From positions 2,728,001-2,792,000 of the forward strand of contig OY729432.1 of the NCBI GenBank assembly GCA_963422385.1: DNA of 64,000 nt. The letters run 5' to 3'. The notes under the pieces were generated by a model, which ran no database searches, had not been told where the DNA came from, and worked only from the letters and a program-made list of their open reading frames with translations. Made by a program: the position numbers and the translations under genes. The number at the start of each line of letters is the position of its first letter. Positions within the stretch are counted from its first letter, which is position 1. The DNA comes from JAJDTQ01 sp963422385 (GTDB lineage: Bacteria > Desulfobacterota > Binatia > UBA9968 > JAJDTQ01). Below, in pieces: positions 28,909-36,453 of the stretch.

Positions 28909-30300
28909 CTAACCGGGGTACTTTGCCCGGGCCTGCCTGCCGTGGCCTTTTTGTCCCACCACCTTGCCGTCCCGATACACGGTGGCGCCGCGCACGAAGG
29001 TGCGAACGGGAACGCCCCGCACCTTGCGGCCGGCATACGGCGTCCAGCCGATGAGACTGAGCACGTCTTCGTCGCGGATCTCCTTTTCCGCGTTGAGGTC
29101 CACCAGCACCAGATCCGCGTCGTAGCCCACCTCGATGCGGCCCTTGTTCGCGACGCCGAAGATCCGCGCGGGTCCCGTGGAGGTGGCCTCCACCACGCGT
29201 TCCAGGGGGATCTTGCCCTTGGCCGCGGCGTCGAACAGGAGGCTCAGGTAATACTGCGTCGAAGGCGTCCCGGTGTGGGCCTTCCAGCCGTCCTCCCAGC
29301 CGATTTCCTTTTCCTCGCGCGTGTGCGGGGCGTGGTCGGTGGCGACGATGTCGATGGTGCCGTCGCCCAATCCGCCCCACAGGCCGGGTGAGTTGACCTC
29401 CGGCACCCAGTAGGAAAGGGCATAGGAGCCGAGCCGCTCGATCTCGCTCCAGTCCGGTCCCAGGAAGAGCGCCCAGGGGTTGATCTCCGCGCTCACTCGC
29501 TGGCCGTTGGCTTTGGCGCGGCGGATCATTTCCACGCTGCCGGCGGTCTGGATGTGGAGCAGATGGAGGTGGACGCCGGTGGCCTGCTGCAGACGGATGA
29601 GGAGCTGGATCGCGGTTTCCCAGATGACGCCGTCGTGCGCGGCGTAGGCCTTGGCGTAGGCCAGACAGTCGCGTTCCCCGCGGTCCCAGAACTTCTTCTC
29701 GATGTTGTCCATCAGCGCCTGGTCGTGAGGGTGGACCATCAGCGGCACGTTGGCCGCTGCGCAGGTCTCCATGATCTCCATGAGCTTGCCGTGATCGTGG
29801 ACGCCGATGCCCGGCATGTGGGGGTAGTCCCGGCCCGTGTCCACCACCATGAACACCTTGAACGCCGCAATGCCGTGCTGCGCCAGCTTGGGGATCTCGT
29901 CCGGAATGGTGCCCGCCGGGTTGACGTTGAAGTCCACGATGGAGCTTCGCTCATAGGCCTGAAACAACTGTTCGAGGCGCGGTACGGTGTTGGGCGGCGG
30001 CACCACGTTGGGCATGGCCACGGAGGTGGTGACCCCGCCGGCGGCGCACTGCATCGTGGCCGTGTGGATGTTTTCCTTGTAGTCGTATCCGCCGGGCTCG
30101 CCGCCCTCGCGGTGATGCGAATGCATGTCCACCGCGCCGGGGATCAGCGCCAGGTTGGCGGCGTCCACCACCTCGCCGGCCTCGGGCGCCGCGCCGGGTT
30201 GATAGATCCCGGCGATGGTCCCGTTCCGGATGCCGACGGATCCCTTGTAGCGGCCGTTGGCGTTGATAATCTCGGCATTGGAAATCAGCACGTCCAGCAT
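28909..30300 (-). CDS. Cyclic amidohydrolase (dihydroorotase/hydantoinase type)
   Basis: A 463-residue TIM-barrel hydrolase. Metal ligands lie in VDMHSHHREGG (near residue 58), the carbamylated lysine in AAFKVFMV (about 147), further histidines in MVHPHDQ and LHLLHIQTAGS, and the catalytic aspartate in VATDHAPHTREEK. The family opens ring amides such as dihydroorotate, hydantoin or allantoin. The substrate cannot be fixed, since no pyrimidine or purine catabolic gene is adjacent. AAGGAGAATTTCC gives a good ribosome site. The downstream 100 bases before ogt are convergent and hold no gene. Confidence 0.85.
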   Translation of the reverse strand: MLDVLISNAEIINANGRYKGSVGIRNGTIAGIYQPGAAPEAGEVVDAANLALIPGAVDMHSHHREGGEPGGYDYKENIHTATMQCAAGGVTTSVAMPNVVPPPNTVPRLEQLFQAYERSSIVDFNVNPAGTIPDEIPKLAQHGIAAFKVFMVVDTGRDYPHMPGIGVHDHGKLMEIMETCAAANVPLMVHPHDQALMDNIEKKFWDRGERDCLAYAKAYAAHDGVIWETAIQLLIRLQQATGVHLHLLHIQTAGSVEMIRRAKANGQRVSAEINPWALFLGPDWSEIERLGSYALSYWVPEVNSPGLWGGLGDGTIDIVATDHAPHTREEKEIGWEDGWKAHTGTPSTQYYLSLLFDAAAKGKIPLERVVEATSTGPARIFGVANKGRIEVGYDADLVLVDLNAEKEIRDEDVLSLIGWTPYAGRKVRGVPVRTFVRGATVYRDGKVVGQKGHGRQARAKYPG

Positions 30301-30352
30301 GGAAATTCTCCTTGGCGGTTTTCTGCGCGGTCGATGAGTGTAGTGTATTGTC

Positions 30353-30946
30353 CTATTGTTTCAGCAACCGCGCCAGCGTTGCATAGTCCCGCGCCACCGG
30401 AAAGGCGGGGTAGCGTTTGGTGATGGCGTCCGGTGGATTGAACAGCACTCCTCGGTCGGCGGTGCGCAGCATGCTCAGATCGTTATAGGAGTCTCCCGCC
30501 GCCGCCACGCCGAAACCGATTCCCTTGAACGCCTTCACGGCCTTGCGTTTGCCGTCCCGCTGGCGCAGCACGTAGCCCGAGATGTAGCCGGACCGGCTCA
30601 CCGTCAGCCAGTTGCACAGCAGCGTCGGATTCCCCAGCTTCCGGATCAGCGGCATGGCGAACTCGTAGTAGGTGTCCGAAAGTATCACCACCTGAAACTG
30701 CTGCCCGAGGTCATCAAGAAAAGCCTCGGCGCCGGGGAGCGGCTTCATGCCGGCGACAACGCCCTGGATGTCGGCCAGCCGGATACGGTTTTTCCGGAGG
30801 ATCTTCAGCCGGTGTTGCATCAACTGGTCGTAGTCGGAGATGTCCCGTGTGGTCAGTCCGAGGTCGTCGTTGTGAAAGTGCTCGGCGACCGCGATCCATA
30901 TTTCCGGCAGGAGGACGCCTTCCAGGTCCAGGCAGCAGATTTGCAT
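30353..30946 (-). CDS. thrH: ThrH-type phosphoserine phosphatase / homoserine phosphotransferase
   Basis: A 197-residue HAD-family protein. Motif I is CLDLEGVLLPEIW with the DxE form typical of ThrH, motif II lies in VILSDTYYEFA, the lysine in GKRKAVKAFK, and motif III is GDSYNDLSML. ThrH removes phosphate from phosphoserine and can pass it to homoserine. The ATG at 30946 directly precedes motif I; longer starts have no similarity. SerA is encoded at 58-60 kb, and this enzyme could act in the same serine route. Confidence 0.85.
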   Translation of the reverse strand: MQICCLDLEGVLLPEIWIAVAEHFHNDDLGLTTRDISDYDQLMQHRLKILRKNRIRLADIQGVVAGMKPLPGAEAFLDDLGQQFQVVILSDTYYEFAMPLIRKLGNPTLLCNWLTVSRSGYISGYVLRQRDGKRKAVKAFKGIGFGVAAAGDSYNDLSMLRTADRGVLFNPPDAITKRYPAFPVARDYATLARLLKQ

Positions 30947-31059
30947 GATATCGATACGTCCGGGTTTGAGCTGCGAGCACCTGAATCCGGGTGCCGCAAC
31001 TTTGGGTACGGGCAAGGCGTTTCTAGCACATCACGGAACCCGAGCAAAACGTAGTGTCC

Positions 31060-31086
31060 TTGACAGGTTTTCAAACGCCGTGTCAA
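31060..31086. promoter_or_regulatory. Inverted repeat TTGACA-N15-TGTCAA, candidate operator
   Basis: TTGACA at 31060-31065 and TGTCAA at 31081-31086 form two inverted half-sites between divergent thrH and the hydratase/lyase genes. Either could also act as a -35 element. No good -10 sits at 17 bases, so the role is open. Confidence 0.25.
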
Positions 31087-31124
31087 TGAGAACACTCACC
31101 GCAACATCGAACAGGAGGAATGCG

Positions 31125-31205
31125 ATGAGCGCCCCGGACGGCGACGGCCAGAAGCCGCCAACGAGGGCTACGTGGCCGTTCCTGGACAGGCGTCCGAAGG
31201 GGTAG
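31125..31205 (+). CDS. Small ORF (26 codons) with a strong ribosome site
   Basis: AGGAGG ends exactly six bases before this ATG, as good a signal as any in the window, yet the frame encodes only a 26-residue polar peptide (MSAPDGDGQKPPT...). It lies 54 bases ahead of the first hydratase/lyase gene. It could be a leader peptide or the stub of a lost gene. I recognise no similarity. Confidence 0.3.
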   Translation: MSAPDGDGQKPPTRATWPFLDRRPKG

Positions 31206-31227
31206 GGAACATGCATCCGGGATTGGC

Positions 31228-33016
31228 GATCATGTGAGCGATTCAAGGAGGACACATCAATGGCAACGAAGGAATACAAGACCGTATTGGTGGAGAAGGA
31301 GGACGGCATCACCTGGGTCATCCTCAACCGTCCGGAAAAGCGGAACGCCATGAGTCCGCAACTCCACTTCGACATGTACGACGCGGTGACGGAATGCGAG
31401 GGGGACCCGGAAACCCAGGTCATGATCATCACCGGAGCCGGCAGCAGTTGGTGCGCAGGCATGGATCTCAAGGAATTCTTCCGCGAGGGCGACAAGAACC
31501 CCGAGTTTCAGCGGAAGGTGGGCTGGTGCAGCCAGGAGTGGCGTTGGCGCAAGCTCTTCACCTTTCCCAAGCCCACCATCGCCATGGTGAACGGCTTCTG
31601 TTTCGGCGGCGCCTTCACGCCGATGATCGCCTGTGACTTCGCCATCGCTGCCGAGGACGCGCTGTTCGGCCTGTCCGAGGTCAACTGGGGCATCCTCCCC
31701 GGCGGCCTCGTGAGCCGGGTGGTCACCGACATGCTGAGTCTGCGCGACGGTTTGTATCATGCCATGACCGGCGATCCGTTCGACGGCAAGAAGGCGGCGG
31801 AGATGCGGCTCGTCAACTACGCGGTGCCCGCCGACCAACTTCGGGCGGAAACCGTGAAGTTGGCCAGGAAGCTCATGGAGAAGAACCCCTGGGCGCTTCG
31901 GGCCACCAAGCAGGCCTACAAGCTGGTGCGCAACATGGACTACTCCCAGGCCGAGGACTATCTGGCGGCCAAGGGCGCCCAGATCAAGATGCAGGATCGG
32001 GAGGGCGGCTACGACCAGGGAATCAAGCAGTTCATCGACGACAAGACCTACAAGCCCGGTCTGGGTCCCATGGCCCGGATCAACAAGGCTTCCTGGCCGG
32101 TTGTGCCTTGACTCCGGGGACCCGACTGCATAGAGTTGGCAAAATTGTCAATCATGTGAACGATTCAAGGAGGCACAAGTCAATGGCAACGAAGGAATAC
32201 AAGACCGTATTGGTGGAGAAGGAGGACGGCATCACCTGGGTCATCCTCAACCGTCCGGAAAAGCGGAACGCCATGAGTCCGCAACTCCACTTCGACATGT
32301 ACGACGCGGTGACGGAATGCGAGGGGGACCCGGAAACCCAGGTCATGATCATCACCGGAGCCGGCAATAGCTGGTGCGCCGGCCAGGATCTCAGGGAATA
32401 CTTCCGCGAGGGCGACAAGAACCCGGCGCTTCGCCGGCAGGCGAGCTGGTGCAGCCAGGAGTGGCGTTGGCGCAAGCTCTTCACCTTTCCCAAACCTACC
32501 ATCGCCATGGTGAACGGCTTCTGTTTCGGCGGCGCCTTCACGCCGCTGGTGGCCTGTGACTTCGCCATCGCCGCCGAGGACGCGCTGTTCGGCCTGTCCG
32601 AGGTCAACTGGGGCATTCTCCCCGGCGGCCTCGTGAGTCGGGTGGTCACCGACATGCTGAGTCTGCGCGACGGTTTGTATCATGCCATGACCGGCGATCC
32701 GTTCGACGGCAAGAAGGCGGCGGAGATGCGGCTCGTCAACTACGCGGTGCCCGCCGACCAACTTCGGGCGGAAACCGTGAAGTTGGCCAGGAAGCTCATG
32801 GAGAAGAACCCCTGGGCGCTTCGGGCCACCAAGCAGGCCTACAAGCTGGTGCGCAACATGGACTACTCCCAGGCCGAGGACTATCTGGCGGCCAAGGGCG
32901 CCCAGATCAAGATGCAGGATCGGGAGGGCGGCTACGACCAGGGAATCAAGCAGTTCATCGACGACAAGACCTACAAGCCCGGTCTGGGTCCCATGGCCCG
33001 GATCAACAAGGCTTCC
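31228..33016 (+). repeat. Tandem duplication of the hydratase/lyase gene (unit about 0.9 kb)
   Basis: Unit 1 (about 31228-32092) and unit 2 (about 32151-33016) are offset by 923 bases and begin in the shared upstream segment CGATTCAAGGAGG. They are almost base-for-base identical except for a dense cluster of differences covering codons about 63-88 and a few near codon 121. Uneven divergence suggests gene conversion over most of the unit. Confidence 0.9.
31260..32111 (+). CDS. Hydroxycinnamoyl-CoA hydratase/lyase-like crotonase, copy 1
   Basis: A 283-residue crotonase-fold protein close to p-hydroxycinnamoyl-CoA hydratase-lyase (Ech/FerB): NRPEKRNAMSP, GAGSSWCAGMDLKEFFRE, PTIAMVNGFCFGGAF (oxyanion glycines), FGLSEVNWGI with the catalytic Glu near 140, and KQFIDDKTYKPGL. 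That enzyme hydrates feruloyl- or coumaroyl-CoA and splits off acetyl-CoA, leaving vanillin-type aldehydes. Position 73 is Phe where the classical enzyme has a substrate-binding Tyr, and the second such Tyr (DYLY) is Ala here. Substrate may therefore differ. AAGGAGG precedes the ATG. The next gene is a near-identical duplicate. Confidence 0.8.
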   Translation: MATKEYKTVLVEKEDGITWVILNRPEKRNAMSPQLHFDMYDAVTECEGDPETQVMIITGAGSSWCAGMDLKEFFREGDKNPEFQRKVGWCSQEWRWRKLFTFPKPTIAMVNGFCFGGAFTPMIACDFAIAAEDALFGLSEVNWGILPGGLVSRVVTDMLSLRDGLYHAMTGDPFDGKKAAEMRLVNYAVPADQLRAETVKLARKLMEKNPWALRATKQAYKLVRNMDYSQAEDYLAAKGAQIKMQDREGGYDQGIKQFIDDKTYKPGLGPMARINKASWPVVP

Positions 33017-33019
33017 TAG
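32183..33019 (+). CDS. Hydroxycinnamoyl-CoA hydratase/lyase-like crotonase, copy 2
   Basis: A 278-residue paralogue of the preceding gene, identical over most of its length. It keeps the catalytic Glu (FGLSEVNWG) and oxyanion motif. In the variable patch it has AGQDLREYFRE, so the residue at 73 is Tyr, as in the classical enzyme, whereas copy 1 has Phe. It ends five codons earlier, because TGG in copy 1 (ASWPVVP) is TAG here. AAGGAGG precedes the ATG at 32183. Having two forms side by side suggests related but different acyl-CoA substrates, or a very recent duplication. Confidence 0.8.
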   Translation: MATKEYKTVLVEKEDGITWVILNRPEKRNAMSPQLHFDMYDAVTECEGDPETQVMIITGAGNSWCAGQDLREYFREGDKNPALRRQASWCSQEWRWRKLFTFPKPTIAMVNGFCFGGAFTPLVACDFAIAAEDALFGLSEVNWGILPGGLVSRVVTDMLSLRDGLYHAMTGDPFDGKKAAEMRLVNYAVPADQLRAETVKLARKLMEKNPWALRATKQAYKLVRNMDYSQAEDYLAAKGAQIKMQDREGGYDQGIKQFIDDKTYKPGLGPMARINKAS

Positions 33020-33142
33020 CCGGTACGACGGCAGGGATAACAGGGGTAACAGTCACGTGGCGGAGCCTCGGTCCGGATGGTTCCGGATCGAGGCCCTGAA
33101 AGCAGGATGACGGCAATCACTGACCCAGGGAGGGAGCAAGCG

Positions 33143-34234
33143 ATGAAGTCTTTCGTACACCAGGCCGTGCGTTCCACTTGTGCCATTCTCGTGTTTGCAC
33201 TTCTACTCGGAACCCAGGCGTCCTCTGCGGACAAGCCGTTCTACCAGGGGAAGACGCTGAAGCTCATGGTTGACTTCTCCGCGGGTGGACCCACGGACAT
33301 CGAGTGCAGGATCTACGCCCGTCATTTGAAGAAGCACCTGAAAGGCAAACCCACCATCGTGGTCATGAATCGGCCGGGCGGCGGCGGAACTCTGGCCATG
33401 AACTGGCTGTACGAGCGCGCCCGGCGCAACGGCAGCGTCATGGGTTGTCAGACCGCCAGTGGTCGCTACCAGGAATGGTTCGTGGGCGATCCCAAAGCCG
33501 CGGGTCTCCGTGCCAACATGGAAGAGATCATTCCGGTCATGTTCACGCCCGTGGTCAGTGTCGGGGTGGCGAAAACGGCTCTCGACCCCATGCTCAAAAG
33601 GGTGGAAGACCTGAAGAACGTCAAGAGTTTTACGGTGGGCGGATTCCGTGCCGACAGCAGCAAGGACCTCAAGTTCCGCGCCCTCTTCGACCTTACGGGA
33701 GTGCCGTACAAGTACGTTACGGGATACCAGGGTTCCTCGGGGCTGCTGGCGGCCTTTCTGCGCAAGGAGATCGACTACGTGGACGGCAGCACGCCGTTCT
33801 ATCTCACGCGGGTCAAGCCCATCGCCGTGGACAAGGGGGACGCGATGCCGTTGTGGTACGGCAGTGACACGGAGATCTCCCGCATCGCGCCGGGCCTGCC
33901 CGTACGTCGATTCGTCAAGGCCCTGTCCGGCAAGGAGCCCTCGGGTCCCAAGTGGAAGCTCTTCCGGATCCTGAGCAGCTACCGCCAGATTCTCGCGCCT
34001 CCGAACACCCCCGCGGCCGCAGTCGCAGCGGTGAGCGAGGCCTTTACCGCCATGAGCAAGGATCCTGCCTTTCTCGCGGAGTACAAGAAGACGGTCGGCA
34101 TCGAGCCGAAGATGCTGACGGCTGCCAGTGATATCGAGACGGCCATGGTGCCGTGGAAGACGGCGGGTGAGGAGATGCGGCAGTTCCGCCTGAAATACAT
34201 TGACGAAGGCCGCAAGCTCGCGGGCGAGAAGTAA
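33143..34234 (+). CDS. tctC: Tripartite tricarboxylate transporter substrate-binding protein (TctC/Bug family)
   Basis: A 363-residue periplasmic binding protein with a Sec signal peptide (AILVFALLLGTQASSA) and the Bug-family fold: YQGKTLKLMVDFSAGGPTD near the mature N-terminus, VVMNRPGGGG, and the C-terminal AILAPP-like region (QILAPPNTPAAAVAAV). It captures a carboxylate, probably an aromatic or short organic acid given the neighbours, and delivers it to TctA/TctB encoded next. The ATG at 33143 follows GGGAGGGAG. A strong hairpin after the stop may keep this mRNA more abundant than the membrane-subunit part. Confidence 0.85.
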   Translation: MKSFVHQAVRSTCAILVFALLLGTQASSADKPFYQGKTLKLMVDFSAGGPTDIECRIYARHLKKHLKGKPTIVVMNRPGGGGTLAMNWLYERARRNGSVMGCQTASGRYQEWFVGDPKAAGLRANMEEIIPVMFTPVVSVGVAKTALDPMLKRVEDLKNVKSFTVGGFRADSSKDLKFRALFDLTGVPYKYVTGYQGSSGLLAAFLRKEIDYVDGSTPFYLTRVKPIAVDKGDAMPLWYGSDTEISRIAPGLPVRRFVKALSGKEPSGPKWKLFRILSSYRQILAPPNTPAAAVAAVSEAFTAMSKDPAFLAEYKKTVGIEPKMLTAASDIETAMVPWKTAGEEMRQFRLKYIDEGRKLAGEK

Positions 34235-34250
34235 GCCCGTCAACCGGGCT

Positions 34251-34279
34251 CCGTTGCCGGCCTCATGGGCCGGCAACGG
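34251..34279 (+). promoter_or_regulatory. Intercistronic hairpin between tctC and tctA
   Basis: CCGTTGCCGGCC (34251-34262) pairs perfectly with GGCCGGCAACGG (34268-34279) around a 5-base loop, without a U-tract. Hairpins here commonly protect the binding-protein message from decay and lower expression of the membrane subunits. Confidence 0.55.
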
Positions 34280-34312
34280 GCACGCCCTCAAGGTGACTGA
34301 CCCCCACGCCGA

Positions 34313-35779
34313 ATGTTAGAAGCGGCCCAACAGGGACTTCAGGGTATTCTGGCCTGGCCGGCCTTCGGCTACCTGCTGCTGGGTATCAGTCTGGGTGTAT
34401 TCTTCGGCATGGTCCCCGGTCTTTCCGGACTCTCCGGGATGGCCATCCTCCTGCCCTTCACGTTCGATCTTCAGGCCTACGAGGCCATGGCGCTGCTCAT
34501 GGGCATGTATGCCATTACCTCCACCTCGGACACCATCTCGTCCGTTCTTCTCGGCGTGCCCGGTACGGCCGGCTCCCAGGCCACCATCATGGACGGCTAT
34601 CCCATGGCCAAGAAGGGCGAGGCGGCCAGGGCGTTCGGCGCCGCCTACACGGTTTCGGGCCTGGGTGGTGTCGTGGGCGCCGTTCTGCTGGTCATCTCGA
34701 TACCGATCCTGAGCCCGCTGGTGCTTTCGTTCGGCGCGCCGGAATTCTTTCTCCTGGGTGTTCTGGGCATGGCCATGGTGGCCTCCCTGAGCGGCAACGC
34801 TCCGGCCAAGGGCATCCTCGTCGGCCTCCTGGCGTTGCAGATATCCATGATCGGCTATTCTCCGCAGGACGGCATCCCACGCTTCTGGTTCGGCATTCCG
34901 TACCTTCTGGAGCGGCCACCCATCGTCCCCTGCGTGCTGGGCCTTTTCTCGCTTCCTGAGGTGATCGAGCTGGCCGTACGCCGGGGCACTCTGTCGGAGG
35001 TGCCGGAGATGGGGAAGGGGTTGTGGGATGGGGTGCGCGACGCCTTCCGAAACTGGTGGCTGGCGCTCCGGTGCGCATTCCTCGGCGCCTACATCGGCTT
35101 CATCCCCGGTCTTGGCGCCAGCATCGTCGACTGGGTTGCCTACGGCCATGCGGTCCAGTCCAACAAGGATCCAAAGGCGGAGTTCGGCAAGGGAGAAATT
35201 CGCGGCGTCATCGCGCCGGAAAGCGCCAACAACGCCATGAAGGGCGGATCGCTGATACCCACCATCGCCTTCGGCATCCCCGGCAGCGCCACCATGGCCA
35301 TCCTGCTGGGCGCGTTTCTGATCCACGGTATCTTCCCGGGGCCCGAGCTTCTCACCACACGTCTCGACCTGACCTTCTCGGTCATCTGGGCGCTGGTCAT
35401 CGCCAACATCCTGACGGCCGCGTTGTTGATGGGTTGCACGACCCAGTTGGCCAGGATCACCACCATTCGCGGCAGCGTGCTCATTCCCATCATCCTGGTG
35501 CTGGTGTTCATGGGGTCGTGGATGGCGACGCAGGAACTGGGCGACTGGATGGTCCTGCTGAGCTTGGGGGCACTGGGCTACCTCATGAAGCGGTGGGGTT
35601 GGCCGCGGCCGCCCATTGCCCTCGGCATCGTCCTGGGACCCATCATGGAGCGCTACCTCGACATCAGCGTCAGCCGTTACGGCTGGTCGTGGTTGTGGCA
35701 ACGGCCGATCGTCATCGGTCTGATCCTTATGACCCTGGCGACGCTTTACTTTGCGGCGCGAGGCCGCAAACGCAAGTAG
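34313..35779 (+). CDS. tctA: Tripartite tricarboxylate transporter large permease TctA
   Basis: A 488-residue inner-membrane protein with about twelve membrane helices. The family signatures are GVFFGMVPGLSGLSGMAILLP near the start, GVPGTAGSQATIMDGYPMAKKGEAARA, and a second half repeat with GFIPGLGASIVDWVAYGHA and FGIPGSATMAILLGAF. It forms the ion-coupled channel with TctB and the binding protein encoded upstream. Gene order C-A-B rather than the common C-B-A is unusual but seen. Confidence 0.92.
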   Translation: MLEAAQQGLQGILAWPAFGYLLLGISLGVFFGMVPGLSGLSGMAILLPFTFDLQAYEAMALLMGMYAITSTSDTISSVLLGVPGTAGSQATIMDGYPMAKKGEAARAFGAAYTVSGLGGVVGAVLLVISIPILSPLVLSFGAPEFFLLGVLGMAMVASLSGNAPAKGILVGLLALQISMIGYSPQDGIPRFWFGIPYLLERPPIVPCVLGLFSLPEVIELAVRRGTLSEVPEMGKGLWDGVRDAFRNWWLALRCAFLGAYIGFIPGLGASIVDWVAYGHAVQSNKDPKAEFGKGEIRGVIAPESANNAMKGGSLIPTIAFGIPGSATMAILLGAFLIHGIFPGPELLTTRLDLTFSVIWALVIANILTAALLMGCTTQLARITTIRGSVLIPIILVLVFMGSWMATQELGDWMVLLSLGALGYLMKRWGWPRPPIALGIVLGPIMERYLDISVSRYGWSWLWQRPIVIGLILMTLATLYFAARGRKRK

Positions 35780-35798
35780 CGGTCTCTCGAGGTTCGTG

Positions 35799-36317
35799 AT
35801 GGCAAGACCAAGGATTCGCGAGCACTACATCGAAAGCCTGTTCATACTCGTGCTGACGGTTGTGTTCGCCGCCTGCGTGTTCATGTCAAGGGAGTGGCCC
35901 TGGAAAACCGCTCTGTTCCCCATGGTCATCGGAGTTGCCGGCTGCCTCATGGCCGCGGCTCTTTCGCTGTGGACCGGTTTACGGGGAGGGGAGGAGAAGG
36001 CCCCCGAAGGGCCGGCGGGAGCGTCGGATATCTTTCTCGACGTAAACCTTCGCAGCGGTGAAGCCCTGAAGCGAACCTTTGTCATCTGTTTCTGGCTCCT
36101 CGGTATATTAGCCGGCACGTGGCTCCTGGGACAGCTCATCGCGCTGCCGTTGTTCGTGTTCCTGTACCTGAAAGCAGGCTCCGGCGAAGGATGGGCCGTG
36201 TCCCTGGGTTTGACCGCTTGTATCGTGGTTTTCCTGTACGGCGTGTTCGATCAGGTCATTCACGTTTCGTGGTACGACGGAGAGCTGCTCCGCTACCTGG
36301 GTATCGAATTGTTTTAG
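35799..36317 (+). CDS. tctB: Tripartite tricarboxylate transporter small permease TctB-like
   Basis: A 172-residue membrane protein with four predicted helices (for example SLFILVLTVVFAACVFM near the start and FVICFWLLGILAGTWLLG in the middle). This fits the TctB/DUF1468 pattern of the third subunit. The ATG at 35799 lies 20 bases after the tctA stop; the ribosome site is weak, suggesting coupling to tctA translation. Confidence 0.8.
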   Translation: MARPRIREHYIESLFILVLTVVFAACVFMSREWPWKTALFPMVIGVAGCLMAAALSLWTGLRGGEEKAPEGPAGASDIFLDVNLRSGEALKRTFVICFWLLGILAGTWLLGQLIALPLFVFLYLKAGSGEGWAVSLGLTACIVVFLYGVFDQVIHVSWYDGELLRYLGIELF

Positions 36318-36453
36318 AGTAACCCGTGTCCCGAGTCGCGTGGCAACGGGCCGAGCCTTTCCGCCCGTGCCGCCCGCCCGCGCGCGTTGCGAGCAAGCCC
36401 TTCGCATGTCCGCGTTCCGGGGCAGGACACGAAACATCCGGAAAGAAGCAAAC

